Of a stretch of DNA of 64,000 nucleotides, positions 52,601 to 60,519 are shown piece by piece (position 1 is the stretch's first letter; the number at the start of each line of letters is the position of its first letter). Source of the DNA: Bacillota bacterium (lineage in GTDB: Bacteria > Bacillota > Clostridia > Christensenellales > CAG-138); the NCBI GenBank assembly GCA_023400985.1, contig JAEXEN010000019.1, forward strand, positions 58,192 to 122,191, given 5' to 3'. The notes below the pieces were generated by a model. The model was not told where the DNA came from. It did not search any database and worked only from the letters and a program-made list of their open reading frames with translations. The translations under genes were made by a program, and so were the position numbers.

Positions 52601-53559
52601 CCACCTACCGGCTCGTCAACGCCAAGGGCGTTCCCATAACGAGGAGCGGCGCCAACATTGAAGTGGCGACCGATGCGAACGGCCGCGCGGTGTTTATCAA
52701 CCTGCCGAACCGCACGTTTTATGCTTTGGAGGTAGCCGCGCCCGCCGGCTATAGCATGAGCTCGACTCCGATCCCGCTTGTACAAAACGGTACGGTGACG
52801 ACCTACGACGAACCGCTTGAGACGGGCGTTACAACGGTAGCGATCAACAAGGTTTCCGCCGGAGGGCAGGATTTGAACGGCGGTTCCTTCGGCATGTATA
52901 CCGTGACGCCGGGGGAAGACGTCATGATCGAAACGCTCTGGAAGTCTGCGCAGAGCATCGGCGGCAAAGTGACGTTCACAGGCGTCCCCGTAGGAAACTA
53001 CGTCATTCGGGAAATCGCCGCGCCGTCAGGTTATTCCAAAACGAGCGACGCGATCGGAGTGACGGTAACGTTTGCCGATGGCAGCGCGACGGCTGAATAC
53101 CACTATATCGGGGCGGGCGCGGAGCTCGATGGTAAAACCCTCGTAAACGCACCCATACCCTACACCCCAGGCCAAGGCGCCACCGTCCGCATCTATAAGG
53201 TGGATTCCGTAAACAGCAAGCCTCTTGCGGGCGCAGAATTTACGCTGTACGATTCCTTCGGCAAAGCGGTGAAAACGACCGTGACCAACGAGAATGGCTA
53301 TGCGTGGTTCATGAGCGTGCCCGCCGGCAGCTATACCGTCAAAGAGACCAAGACGCCGATCGGGTATATGGCCTCGGCTGATCCTCTCGCCGTTCAGGCG
53401 GCCGACGGCGGCAATTACGAGTTTACGGTACAGAATGCGCCTACAAAGGCAGGGGTACCGGCTACGGGCGATGCGGGAAGTATGTGGGGCTATGCGCTGA
53501 TAGGTTCTGCGCTGCTTTTGGGCACGGCGGCTCTGCGTAGACGCCGTACGGACGCATAG
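49696..53559 (+). CDS. sortase-anchored surface adhesin with repeated Ig-like and SpaA modules
   Basis: A 1287-residue cell-wall protein: signal peptide (about 1-28), five or more tandem adhesin modules carrying the repeat W-x-I-x-V-N ... L/I-T-D-x-x-P-A-G, then three SpaA/prealbumin-like modules starting near residues 948, 1052 and 1158 (for example VAINKVSAGGQDLNGGSF and VRIYKVDSVNSKPLAGAEF), and a C-terminal VPATGD sorting signal, helix and RRRR tail. The sorting motif is a variant of LPXTG with Val first. SpaA modules often form isopeptide bonds. No sortase gene is in the window. The start is TTG 49696, with AGGAGG eight bases away, an unusual but well-supported start. Confidence 0.9.
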   Translation: MLHLKKKTGLLLVAAMLLQLLLPAAALADMVPPDELNHGDGFLVIHGTQPTPDTHIYDAVGGWSSIEVKDGATSILPSASGIYENVPDGASIKIKYALHLEPMNEDGDVIYDYSTKAHTFRIVLPAGIRFTTPLDSSIPGDSFNIIAEGGWIWAMGQLQPDGTILITLNNTAITAENSSDLWASLEFNGIFLPRSEGNGNDTQIVLGTQTYTFVREEPDYSDIGLQKSGVVYDPATGQLVWTITVDPGEVALDGLELTDSYSLNQSYVADSFYVKKGSADPVKINESNIEKGSNEITYTFPSGSAGVHVITYRTAPDFGAETGADTNAESVTFTNVASLIDPLDGNRILVTDDDRITANWVNKAVSDKIQESDGEIYFDWTVTVNVPGSGTVKGASITDAIPAGLELVAGSVTITHNGVTNGTVGTVLDANGKYEISSSSLIYTFPGADQALVNTATLKYRTKVTDRDAGVNNNGAIEFNNTAGLSWTGMTGDAPKDTATGIVGAGGLVNKSAAGGTVNYTYDTNGTYIQWVITVNENRVNMPGANSITDETGSGQELFIDSEHPFVVTRYTNSTSVSGDSITSKASIDDFTYIASPESFSYILPNDIPAADHYTISYYTKLTEDGIKELYGQGSIGFGNTVDLNGTTASGTKMFNSQLIDKSNGVHDYDTKATTWTIQVNRNQLPLNGAVLTDTLPAGIVLSGESPVTVSPALPAGSITAADGGNGFSVSFGNIPAGRAYTVTVTTRFTEEALKAANKNDITLTNIAELSYKDNTGADRSANDSGTVTVKNPVLKKWHEGTNSEIKEAGIIGWGAYLNLGRITLNNASVSDTLNAGIGYVAGSAKLYKLPNAAFNADGTMSTEGVRQEVALAAGDITYTGNVLTVKLPGGEGSNVVFLLEFETEVIDDTLDIQNTISLTGATNGTVNGSDGARVQISGYLAIAGGGSTSFTLVKTSEQNGQGIPVSGATYRLVNAKGVPITRSGANIEVATDANGRAVFINLPNRTFYALEVAAPAGYSMSSTPIPLVQNGTVTTYDEPLETGVTTVAINKVSAGGQDLNGGSFGMYTVTPGEDVMIETLWKSAQSIGGKVTFTGVPVGNYVIREIAAPSGYSKTSDAIGVTVTFADGSATAEYHYIGAGAELDGKTLVNAPIPYTPGQGATVRIYKVDSVNSKPLAGAEFTLYDSFGKAVKTTVTNENGYAWFMSVPAGSYTVKETKTPIGYMASADPLAVQAADGGNYEFTVQNAPTKAGVPATGDAGSMWGYALIGSALLLGTAALRRRRTDA

Positions 53560-53574
53560 GATCGATTGAACAAC

Positions 53575-53619
53575 AAAAAGGCAAGACGGCATCCGTAAAC
53601 GGGGGCCGTCTTGCTTTTT
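53575..53619 (+). terminator. terminator of the surface-protein gene
   Basis: GCAAGACGGC (53581-53590) pairs with GCCGTCTTGC (53605-53614), followed by TTTTT. Confidence 0.85.
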
Positions 53620-53698
53620 CATTCGCCCCGTTTCATATTTGCAACCGCGGCGGCGTCAAATACGTTATAATGTTAGAAACGGATGGGAGGGTATGGAA

Positions 53699-54673
53699 AT
53701 GAAACGCTATTTGAGCTTTGCGCTCGTGCTCTTGTTGCTCCTCTTTGCGGGCTGCGCCGCGTCTGCCCCAAATGAAGCCACCTATGATAGCGCGGCGGCC
53801 ACGTCTGCGCCGGCGCCGGCGCCCGATAGCCTGCGAGGCTCCGCCGGTTCGGGCGAGGCGGAGGACGAAAAGCCCAAAGGCGCCGCCGAATCGCAAACGG
53901 ATCTGCCGGATTACGGCGGGCATAAGATCATCCGCACATTTTCCGTGTCCTTTGAAACGGATATCTTCGACAGCGACCTTAGCGCCCTTATAAAAAGCGC
54001 CATGGATATGGGCGGCTATGTGGAGAGCTCGCAGGTCAACGGCCGGAAGCCTGAGGTTTACAGCGACGCGGGCCGCAATGCCTATTTGACGCTGCGCATC
54101 CCCGCCGAAAAGGCGGACGAATTTGTGGAAGGGGTAAAGGGCTACGGCACGCTCATTTCCGCCAACGAGAACGCACAGGATGTGACGGAGGCTTATTTCG
54201 ATCTGGAGACGCGCCTCGAGGTGCTGCACACGCAGCTCGACAGGCTCAAAAGCATACTTGTGACTACCGATAACCTCGCGGATATCATCGCGCTCGAAAA
54301 AGAGATAGCGGATGTGACGCTCCGGATCGAGCAGCTCACCACCGAGGTCCGCCGCTACGACGGGCTCATCAGCTACGCTACCGTGAGCGTGAGCATAGAG
54401 GAACTTCGCCTTAACGAGGGGCCTGCCGCGCAGGCTACGGTAGGGGAACGCATCGATCGCGGGTTTACCGATACGCTTTACGGCGTAGGCACCTTTTTCG
54501 TGAATCTGTTCGTATTTCTTGTAAGCGCGCTGCCCGTGCTTGTGGTGCTCGGCGTAATTGCGCTGATCGTGGTGCTCATCGTGCGCGGTTCGCAAAAGCG
54601 CAGAAAAAAGAAAGAAGAAAAACCTATTCAGGCTTTTACGAGCAATAAGGAGGAAAATAAGGATGACAAATAG
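53699..54673 (+). CDS. DUF4349 lipoprotein
   Basis: A 324-residue lipoprotein of the DUF4349 family. The lipobox is LLLFAGC (about residue 18), followed by a low-complexity linker, then KIIRTFSVSFETDIFDSDLSALI, LTLRIPAEKADEFVEGVKGYGTL, a coiled-coil stretch (LEVLHTQLDRLKSILVTTDNL), and a C-terminal helix with a basic tail. The function is unknown, though the domain is often found with anti-sigma factors. ATG 53699 (MKRYLS) has GGGAGGG at proper spacing, unlike 53693. A TATAAT at 53666-53671 may be its -10. It overlaps the SIMPL gene by 11 bp. Confidence 0.88.
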   Translation: MKRYLSFALVLLLLLFAGCAASAPNEATYDSAAATSAPAPAPDSLRGSAGSGEAEDEKPKGAAESQTDLPDYGGHKIIRTFSVSFETDIFDSDLSALIKSAMDMGGYVESSQVNGRKPEVYSDAGRNAYLTLRIPAEKADEFVEGVKGYGTLISANENAQDVTEAYFDLETRLEVLHTQLDRLKSILVTTDNLADIIALEKEIADVTLRIEQLTTEVRRYDGLISYATVSVSIEELRLNEGPAAQATVGERIDRGFTDTLYGVGTFFVNLFVFLVSALPVLVVLGVIALIVVLIVRGSQKRRKKKEEKPIQAFTSNKEENKDDK

Positions 54674-55463
54674 AATGAAGCGGATCGTTGCTGTGCTCGC
54701 GCTCGTGCTGGCGATCGTCGTCGCCGCGACCGCCTGCAAGGCCGATCTGCAGCAGAGCAGCGATCAGCAGCCGCAGACCGTCGTTCCCAACGTGATCATC
54801 AACGAGCCTGGGGAAGAGCAAAAGAACCTCATCGCCGTGAACGGTTCCGGCAAAGTCACGCTCGAGCCCGATCTTGCAACCGTGCAGCTTGGCGTTTCCA
54901 CCACAGCGGATACTGCGGCCGACGCGCAAAGTAAAAACAACGAACTCATGGAGGCCGTGCTCGCCTCCGTCAAGGCCAACGGCATTGCGGATAAGGATAT
55001 CGCCACCTCCTACGTGAGCCTCCATGAGGTCTACAATTACGATAAGTCGCCTGCCGTGGTGGTGGGTTACGCCATGGAGAACACCATCACCGTGAAGGTG
55101 CATGCGCTCGATGCGCTTGGCAAGATCATCTCCGACGCCGTTACGGCGGGGGCCACCTCCACAAACGGCATCACCTTCAGCATCGAGGATACCACGGAGG
55201 CCTACCGCCAGGCGCTCGCCGCCGCCCTTACGGATGCGGCTGCCAAGGCGCAGGCCATCGCGGATGCCGTGGGCGCAACGCTCGTCGCCGTTCCCGTGAG
55301 CGTGAACGAGCTTGGCTACTCGAGTCCCGCCGTGGAAGCGACGCGGTCTGAAATGGCCGCTGTGGCCGATGATGCCGGTTCGCCTGTGCCCGTAAGCGCC
55401 GGCGAGATCGTCGTGACCGCCCAAATCAGCGCGCAGTATGAGATCGTCGCTCGGGAGGGTTGA
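54663..55463 (+). CDS. SIMPL (DUF541) domain protein
   Basis: A 266-residue exported protein. The lipobox-like AATAC is at about residue 24, followed by the SIMPL domain (about 56-263): IAVNGSGKVTLEPDLATVQLGV, then VTAGATSTNGITFSIEDTTEAYRQAL and AKAQAIADAVGATL. SIMPL proteins are membrane-associated and of unknown exact role. Its start overlaps the DUF4349 stop, and the two form a short envelope-protein operon with a terminator after it. Confidence 0.9.
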   Translation: MTNRMKRIVAVLALVLAIVVAATACKADLQQSSDQQPQTVVPNVIINEPGEEQKNLIAVNGSGKVTLEPDLATVQLGVSTTADTAADAQSKNNELMEAVLASVKANGIADKDIATSYVSLHEVYNYDKSPAVVVGYAMENTITVKVHALDALGKIISDAVTAGATSTNGITFSIEDTTEAYRQALAAALTDAAAKAQAIADAVGATLVAVPVSVNELGYSSPAVEATRSEMAAVADDAGSPVPVSAGEIVVTAQISAQYEIVAREG

Positions 55464-55482
55464 AGAAAGAATATTATGGCAT

Positions 55483-55517
55483 AAAAAGGCGCCCGCTCAA
55501 AAAGCGGGCGTCTTTTT
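55483..55517 (+). terminator. terminator after the SIMPL gene
   Basis: AAAAAGGCGCCCGCT pairs with AGCGGGCGTCTTTTT (one mismatch), ending in a T tract. Confidence 0.8.
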
Positions 55518-55587
55518 GTGCCGCAATATAAGCTTTTTGTATTGAACCCGGTTGTTAAATACCATTTAACCTGCGCTTTAAATAGGG

Positions 55588-55616
55588 TTGACAGTCGAAA
55601 TGGATAATGGTATATT
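55588..55616 (+). promoter_or_regulatory. sigma-A promoter of the sugar-importer operon
   Basis: TTGACA at 55588-55593, a 17-bp spacer and TATATT at 55611-55616. The predicted leader is about 160 nt long. Confidence 0.7.
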
Positions 55617-55780
55617 GTATCCAATGATACGAAATCCCATTTGCGGCCACGTCGCCTGATCTGAATCACGCGCCTTTCCGATGCGCAGCTTCTCATGACC
55701 GCAAGCGATAAAACCCCCAATAATATTGAAAAAATACAAGTTTTTCATAGTTTCCCCAAAAACTGAAGGAGGAATATTCG

Positions 55781-56947
55781 ATGAAAAAGACCCTAGCGAT
55801 CCTGCTCGTGTTTGCGATGATGTTCAGCGTCGTCGCATGCGCCGCGAGCGACACTCCCGTGGAACCCACGGCTGCTCCCGCAACGGAAACACCCGCCGAC
55901 GTATCCACGGAAGAGACTCCTGCTCCTACCGAGCGTCAGCCGGTGGATTTCTCCACCAACGTGAACGTGGCGCGTGCCTCGGAAGCCGCAAAAACCACCA
56001 TTGAGCTTCCCATCACCGGCATCGGCACCAACGTCGCTACCGACGTGAAGGCCAAGGGCGACTACACCATCTGCGTCATGACCAAGAACTCCACCAACCC
56101 CTACATGAACGGCATGTGGAAGGGCGGCGAGGCTGCCGCCGCGGCTTTGGGCATCAAGGTCGTAACGCTCGCTCCCGCGCAGCAGGATTCCATCGAGGAG
56201 CAGATCGCCATCATGGAAGCTCAGATCCAGCAGGGCGTTGATGCGTTCGTCATCCACCCGTCCGACTCCAACGGCATCATGCCCGCTGTGGACGAAGCGA
56301 ATGCCGCAGGCATTCCCGTGATCTCCATCGGCACGGCTGCCGCTTCCGGCTCGATGATGCGCACCGGCGTTGACTATTACGAGACCGGCGCGGTCGTTGC
56401 CAAGTACCTGTTCGAGAAAGCCGGCGGAACCGGCGGCGTCATCATCCTTGAGGGCCCTCCGGGCGCACAGAACGCGGAAGAGCGCAAGGCCGGCATCACC
56501 GACATGCTTGACGAGTACACCGGCTATGAGCTCATCGACTCGCAGACCGCCAACTTCAACCGCGCGCAGGGCATGACCGTTATGGAGAATCTGCTCCAGC
56601 GCGAAGGCGTGAAGGACAAGCTCAAGATCGTCATCGCCTGCAACGACGAAATGGCGCTCGGCGCGATCCAGGCCCTTAAGGCTGCCGGCGTCACCGGCGT
56701 CATGGTAGCTGGCTTCGACGGCTCCGCCGACGCGGCGCAGGCCATCAAGGACGGCGACCTTACCGTTACCTACAACACCGATCCGTTCGGCTCCACCTTC
56801 TATGCGATCACGATGCTCGTTCAGTACCTCGACGACGGCACCCTCCCCGAGGAGTACTTCATTCCCTTCCCGTCCGAGCGCCACAATCCGCTCATCGACG
56901 CGAGCAACATCGAGGATTACACCGCGAACTTCGCATGGTTCAACTAA
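55781..56947 (+). CDS. sugar ABC transporter substrate-binding lipoprotein (RbsB-like)
   Basis: A 388-residue lipoprotein: signal with lipobox FSVVAC (about residue 20), a Thr/Pro-rich linker, and a type-1 periplasmic binding fold starting near residue 90. YTICVMTKNSTNPYMNGMWKGGEAAAAALG, then QVDAFVIHPSDSNGIMPAVDEANAAGIPVISIGTA-like segments and ACNDEMALGAIQALKAAG match the ribose/galactose group. The ligand is unknown. GGAGGAATATTCG precedes ATG 55781. It is followed by an RNA hairpin and the ATPase gene. Confidence 0.92.
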   Translation: MKKTLAILLVFAMMFSVVACAASDTPVEPTAAPATETPADVSTEETPAPTERQPVDFSTNVNVARASEAAKTTIELPITGIGTNVATDVKAKGDYTICVMTKNSTNPYMNGMWKGGEAAAAALGIKVVTLAPAQQDSIEEQIAIMEAQIQQGVDAFVIHPSDSNGIMPAVDEANAAGIPVISIGTAAASGSMMRTGVDYYETGAVVAKYLFEKAGGTGGVIILEGPPGAQNAEERKAGITDMLDEYTGYELIDSQTANFNRAQGMTVMENLLQREGVKDKLKIVIACNDEMALGAIQALKAAGVTGVMVAGFDGSADAAQAIKDGDLTVTYNTDPFGSTFYAITMLVQYLDDGTLPEEYFIPFPSERHNPLIDASNIEDYTANFAWFN

Positions 56948-56975
56948 TCCTTATTTAAGAACATCTGTTGACTAC

Positions 56976-57009
56976 GCGGGAACGGCCGCCTTAAAGCGGC
57001 CGTTCCCGC
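56976..57009 (+). terminator. strong hairpin between binding-protein and ATPase genes
   Basis: GCGGGAACGGCCGC and GCGGCCGTTCCCGC form exact 14-bp arms around CTTAAA. No T tract follows, so it is more likely to stabilise the binding-protein mRNA, or partly stop transcription, than to end the operon. Confidence 0.6.
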
Positions 57010-57046
57010 AAAAACGGCTTCTTGTATCAACACTCAGGGGGTAACC

Positions 57047-58558
57047 ATGGAACAACCCATTTTAACGGTCAGGGGCCTGTGCAAATCGTTTCCCGGCGTG
57101 CGCGCGCTCGACCATGTGGACTTCGACCTGATGGCGGGCGAAGTGCATGTGCTCGTGGGTGAAAACGGCGCGGGCAAATCCACGCTCGCCAAATGTGTGC
57201 TCGGGCTTTACCAGCACGAGGAGGGCGAGATCAAGCTCAACGGCGAGACCGTCGCCTTCAAATCCCCGAAAGAGGGCTTGGAGCACGGCGTGGTCGCGGT
57301 ATATCAGGAGCTGACGATGGTGCCCTACCTCAACGCCGCACAGAACATCTTCCTTAACAGGGAGCCGCTCATCAAGGGAACGCCCTTTATCGACCACAGA
57401 AAAATGCAGAGGGAAGCGAAGACGCTTCTCGTCTCGCTCGGCTGCGCCGATATCGATACGAAAATACCCGTAAAGCTCCTCGACGTTGCGCAGCAGCAAA
57501 TGATCGAGATCGCCAAGGCGCTTTCTTACCGCCCCAAGATCATCGTGCTCGACGAGCCGACGGCGCCGTTGTCCGAGCGTGAGATCGAGCCTTTCTTCGA
57601 GCAGGTAAAAAAGCTCCGGGATCAGGGCATCGGCATCATCTACGTATCCCACCGCATGCAGGAATACCACCGCATCGGCGACCGCATCACCGTGCTTCGC
57701 GACGGTAAGTTTATCCGTACGCTCAAGGTAGGCGAGTTGACCGATGAGGAACTTGTAAACCTCATGGTCGGCAGGGATATTTCCCAGGTCTATGTACGCA
57801 CCAAAAACGATTATAGCGGCGAGGCGCTCAGAACGGAAGCGCTTTGCGATAAAAAGGGCCGCGTAAAGAGCTGCTCCATCACCTTAAATAAGGGTGAAAT
57901 CGTGGGCGTGGCGGGGCTCGTCGGCTCCGGACGCACCGAGATGGCGCGCCTCATATTCGGCATCGATAGACCCTCGTGCGGCAAGGTGTATTTGCACGGC
58001 AAAGATATCACGGGAAGAAGCCCGTCCTACGTTGTGGCAAACGGACTCGGCCTTTTGCCGGAGGACAGGAAGCGCTTCGGGCTTGCGGTCAAGGCCTCCA
58101 TCGCGTGGAATACCGTCGCGGTGAGCTTGAAAAAGATCTTTCCGCACGGCATCGTTTCCGAGAAGAAGACGCGAAAGATCGCCGAGGACTACGTAAAACT
58201 TTTGAAAACCAGCACTCCCGACGTGGTGCGCCCCGTTTCCCAGCTTTCGGGCGGCAATCAGCAGAAGGTAGTTTTGGCGAAATGGCTGAGCGCCGAATCC
58301 GACGTGGTCATCTTCGACGAGCCCACGCGCGGCATCGATGTGGGCGCGAAAATGGAAATCTACGCGCTCATGGATAAGCTTGCCTCCGAGGGCAAGGCGA
58401 TCCTCATGATCTCCTCGGAAATGCAGGAGGTCATAGGCATGTCCGACAGGCTCTATATCATGAAGGACGGGTGCGTGATCGACGAAGTGAAGCGCGGCGA
58501 ATGCACTCCGGAGGAAATCGGCCGCATCATGGTGCTTGGGAAGGAGGCGCTCGCATGA
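57047..58558 (+). CDS. sugar ABC transporter ATP-binding protein (RbsA/MglA type)
   Basis: A 503-residue protein with two ATPase domains. The first has Walker A GENGAGKST and signature LLDVAQQQM, Walker B IIVLDEPTAPLSE, and VSHRMQEYH. The second has GLVGSGRTEMARLIFG, a degenerate Walker A typical of the family, LSGGNQQKV and VVIFDEPTRGIDVGAK. It powers import of a monosaccharide or related compound. It is preceded by GGGGGT and overlaps the first permease by 4 bp. Confidence 0.95.
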   Translation: MEQPILTVRGLCKSFPGVRALDHVDFDLMAGEVHVLVGENGAGKSTLAKCVLGLYQHEEGEIKLNGETVAFKSPKEGLEHGVVAVYQELTMVPYLNAAQNIFLNREPLIKGTPFIDHRKMQREAKTLLVSLGCADIDTKIPVKLLDVAQQQMIEIAKALSYRPKIIVLDEPTAPLSEREIEPFFEQVKKLRDQGIGIIYVSHRMQEYHRIGDRITVLRDGKFIRTLKVGELTDEELVNLMVGRDISQVYVRTKNDYSGEALRTEALCDKKGRVKSCSITLNKGEIVGVAGLVGSGRTEMARLIFGIDRPSCGKVYLHGKDITGRSPSYVVANGLGLLPEDRKRFGLAVKASIAWNTVAVSLKKIFPHGIVSEKKTRKIAEDYVKLLKTSTPDVVRPVSQLSGGNQQKVVLAKWLSAESDVVIFDEPTRGIDVGAKMEIYALMDKLASEGKAILMISSEMQEVIGMSDRLYIMKDGCVIDEVKRGECTPEEIGRIMVLGKEALA

Positions 58559-59511
58559 ACACAGTGTCGCTCAAAAAGCGCGTCGCCGCGATCCCGCCCG
58601 CGATATGGCTGATCCTCGTGATGGTGGCGTTTTACGGCTCCAATACGAAGAACTATTTTTCCATGAGCAACTTCCTCAATATCGTCGTGCAGGCGTCGCC
58701 GCTGTTCGTGGTGGCCTGCGGGCAGACCATCATCGTTTTGATGCAGGGCACCGATCTTTCGCTCGGCGCGTCGCTCAACATGATGACGGTCGTTTGGGTG
58801 GTGCTCATGCAAAAATCGCTCCCGTTGGGCGCGGCGCTTGCCATAGCCATAGCGTGCTCGACACTGGCGGGGCTCCTGAACGGCGTGATCGTCGCCAAGA
58901 TGAAGCTGCCGCCGTTCATCGCCACGTTGGGTATGCAGAACATTTTAAACTCCATCGCGCTCGTTACCTCGGACGGTTCCTCGGTGTACTTCCAGCACAC
59001 GATCTATAAAACCATCTCCAAGGGCATGGCGCTGGGTATCCCGTACATCGTATGGATCGCCATAGCCTGCTTTCTTCTTACCTTCGCGCTGCTCAAGTAT
59101 ACGCGCTTCGGCGCGCGCGTCGTCAGCATGGGCGGTAACCCGGAATCGCTCAAGGTCGCGGGTTACAGCATCGATACCGCTACCATACAGGCGTTCACCT
59201 ATACCGGCTTTATGACCGCCGTCGCGGGCTTCCTGCTCGCCTGCCGCGTGGAAAGCGGCAACCCCATCGTGGGCAATGGCTTCGAGTTCAACTCCGTCGC
59301 CGCGGTGCTTTTAGGCGGCACCTCCATGCGCGAAGGCAGGGGCGGCGTAGCCGGCACGGTGTTCGGCGTGCTCCTCATTCAAATACTTAAGAGCGGCCTT
59401 GTGATGATGAACGTCTCGTCCATCTACCAAACCGCCATCATCGGCGTTGTAGTGCTGTTCGCCATCGTCTTGGACGCCTACATCAAACGCAGGCAGGAGG
59501 CGAGGTTATGA
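58555..59511 (+). CDS. sugar ABC transporter permease 1 (RbsC-like)
   Basis: A 318-residue permease with about nine helices. FLNIVVQASPLFVVACGQTIIVLMQGTDLSLGASLNMM and NGVIVAKMKLPPFIATLGMQNI are family landmarks, and SVAAVLLGGTSMREGRGGVAGTVFGVLLI near the end is the conserved cytosolic region. Start 58555 (MNTVSLKK) overlaps the ATPase stop (ATGA). With the next gene it forms a two-permease channel. Confidence 0.93.
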   Translation: MNTVSLKKRVAAIPPAIWLILVMVAFYGSNTKNYFSMSNFLNIVVQASPLFVVACGQTIIVLMQGTDLSLGASLNMMTVVWVVLMQKSLPLGAALAIAIACSTLAGLLNGVIVAKMKLPPFIATLGMQNILNSIALVTSDGSSVYFQHTIYKTISKGMALGIPYIVWIAIACFLLTFALLKYTRFGARVVSMGGNPESLKVAGYSIDTATIQAFTYTGFMTAVAGFLLACRVESGNPIVGNGFEFNSVAAVLLGGTSMREGRGGVAGTVFGVLLIQILKSGLVMMNVSSIYQTAIIGVVVLFAIVLDAYIKRRQEARL

Positions 59512-60470
59512 CGCGCAAAATCGGCAATTATCTGCTGCAATCCAAATACGCCATCAGCGTGGTGGTGCTGGTGCTTGTAATGCTCGCCGCAACGCTTTTG
59601 AGCTCCTCGTTTTTAACGGGCGATAACCTCATCACCGTCTTGCGTCAGGCAAGCGTGCTGTTCATCTTAAGCTCCGGCCTCACCGCCGCGGTGATCACGG
59701 GCGGCATCGACCTTTCCGTCAACAACACGGCGGCGCTCGTGGGCTGCACCGTGGCGCAGCTTCTTCTCCTGAATGTGCCCATCCCGCTGGTCGTGGTCGT
59801 CGGCCTTCTCGTCGGCCTGGCCGTGGGTGTTTTGAACGGACTTCTCGTTGGCGTGCTGCGCCTGCCGCCGTTTGTGGCGACCTACGGTACCAACCTTCTC
59901 GTATCGGGCATTTCCGTGATCGTCATGCAGGGTAAGGTCATCTACGATCTGCCCCGCAGCTTCACCCCTATCGGCGTGGGCTATGTGGGCATTATCCCCA
60001 TACCGGTCATCATCGCTCTCGTGCTGGTGCTGGCGCTTTACTTCCTGCTCCAGAAGACAACGCTCGGGCGTAACATCTACATGCTCGGTAGCAATCCCTA
60101 CGCCGCAAAGTACAGTGCCGCGAAAAACGTGCTCGTCACCGTGCAGGCTTACGTGATATGCGGCCTTACGGCCGCTATCGGCGGCATCGTGCTGACTGCA
60201 CGCCTCAATGCGGCGGACGCCAACATGGGCAACTCCTACGGCTTGCAGATCGTGGCGGCGGTCGTCATGGGCGGCACCTCGCTTTTAGGCGGCGAGGGCG
60301 GCATCTTCGGCACCGTGATCGGCGCGCTCGTATTGACCATCATCATGAACGTCATTAACGTGGTGGGCGTCTCGAGCGACCTGCAGTCGATGGCGGTGGG
60401 TATCGTGATCATCCTTATGGTCTGGCTCGATATCTTTACACGCAGCAAACGCGAGAAACTCTCTCGCTAG
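59508..60470 (+). CDS. sugar ABC transporter permease 2 (RbsC-like)
   Basis: A 320-residue permease, clearly a homologue of the preceding gene: LITVLRQASVLFILSSGLTAAVITGGIDLSVNNTAALVG, NGLLVGVLRLPPFVATYGTNLLVSG and IVAAVVMGGTSLLGGEGGIFGTVIGALVL. The two may form a heterodimer or be specialised. It overlaps its partner by 4 bp (ATGA) and is followed by the MBL-fold hydrolase 49 bp later. Confidence 0.93.
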   Translation: MTRKIGNYLLQSKYAISVVVLVLVMLAATLLSSSFLTGDNLITVLRQASVLFILSSGLTAAVITGGIDLSVNNTAALVGCTVAQLLLLNVPIPLVVVVGLLVGLAVGVLNGLLVGVLRLPPFVATYGTNLLVSGISVIVMQGKVIYDLPRSFTPIGVGYVGIIPIPVIIALVLVLALYFLLQKTTLGRNIYMLGSNPYAAKYSAAKNVLVTVQAYVICGLTAAIGGIVLTARLNAADANMGNSYGLQIVAAVVMGGTSLLGGEGGIFGTVIGALVLTIIMNVINVVGVSSDLQSMAVGIVIILMVWLDIFTRSKREKLSR

Positions 60471-60519
60471 CGATTCCCCGCCTTTCAGGGCGGAAACGAT
60501 TTTATTGGAGGTTACCGAC

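Larger units (their letters stand above)
55464..55780 (+). other. intergenic region: terminator, promoter and long leader of the sugar importer
   Basis: This 317-bp gap holds the terminator at 55483-55517, the promoter at 55588-55616 and a leader of about 160 nt. The leader has a GTATC-CAAT-GATAC hairpin at 55617-55630 and no riboswitch consensus that I can recognise. Confidence 0.6.
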
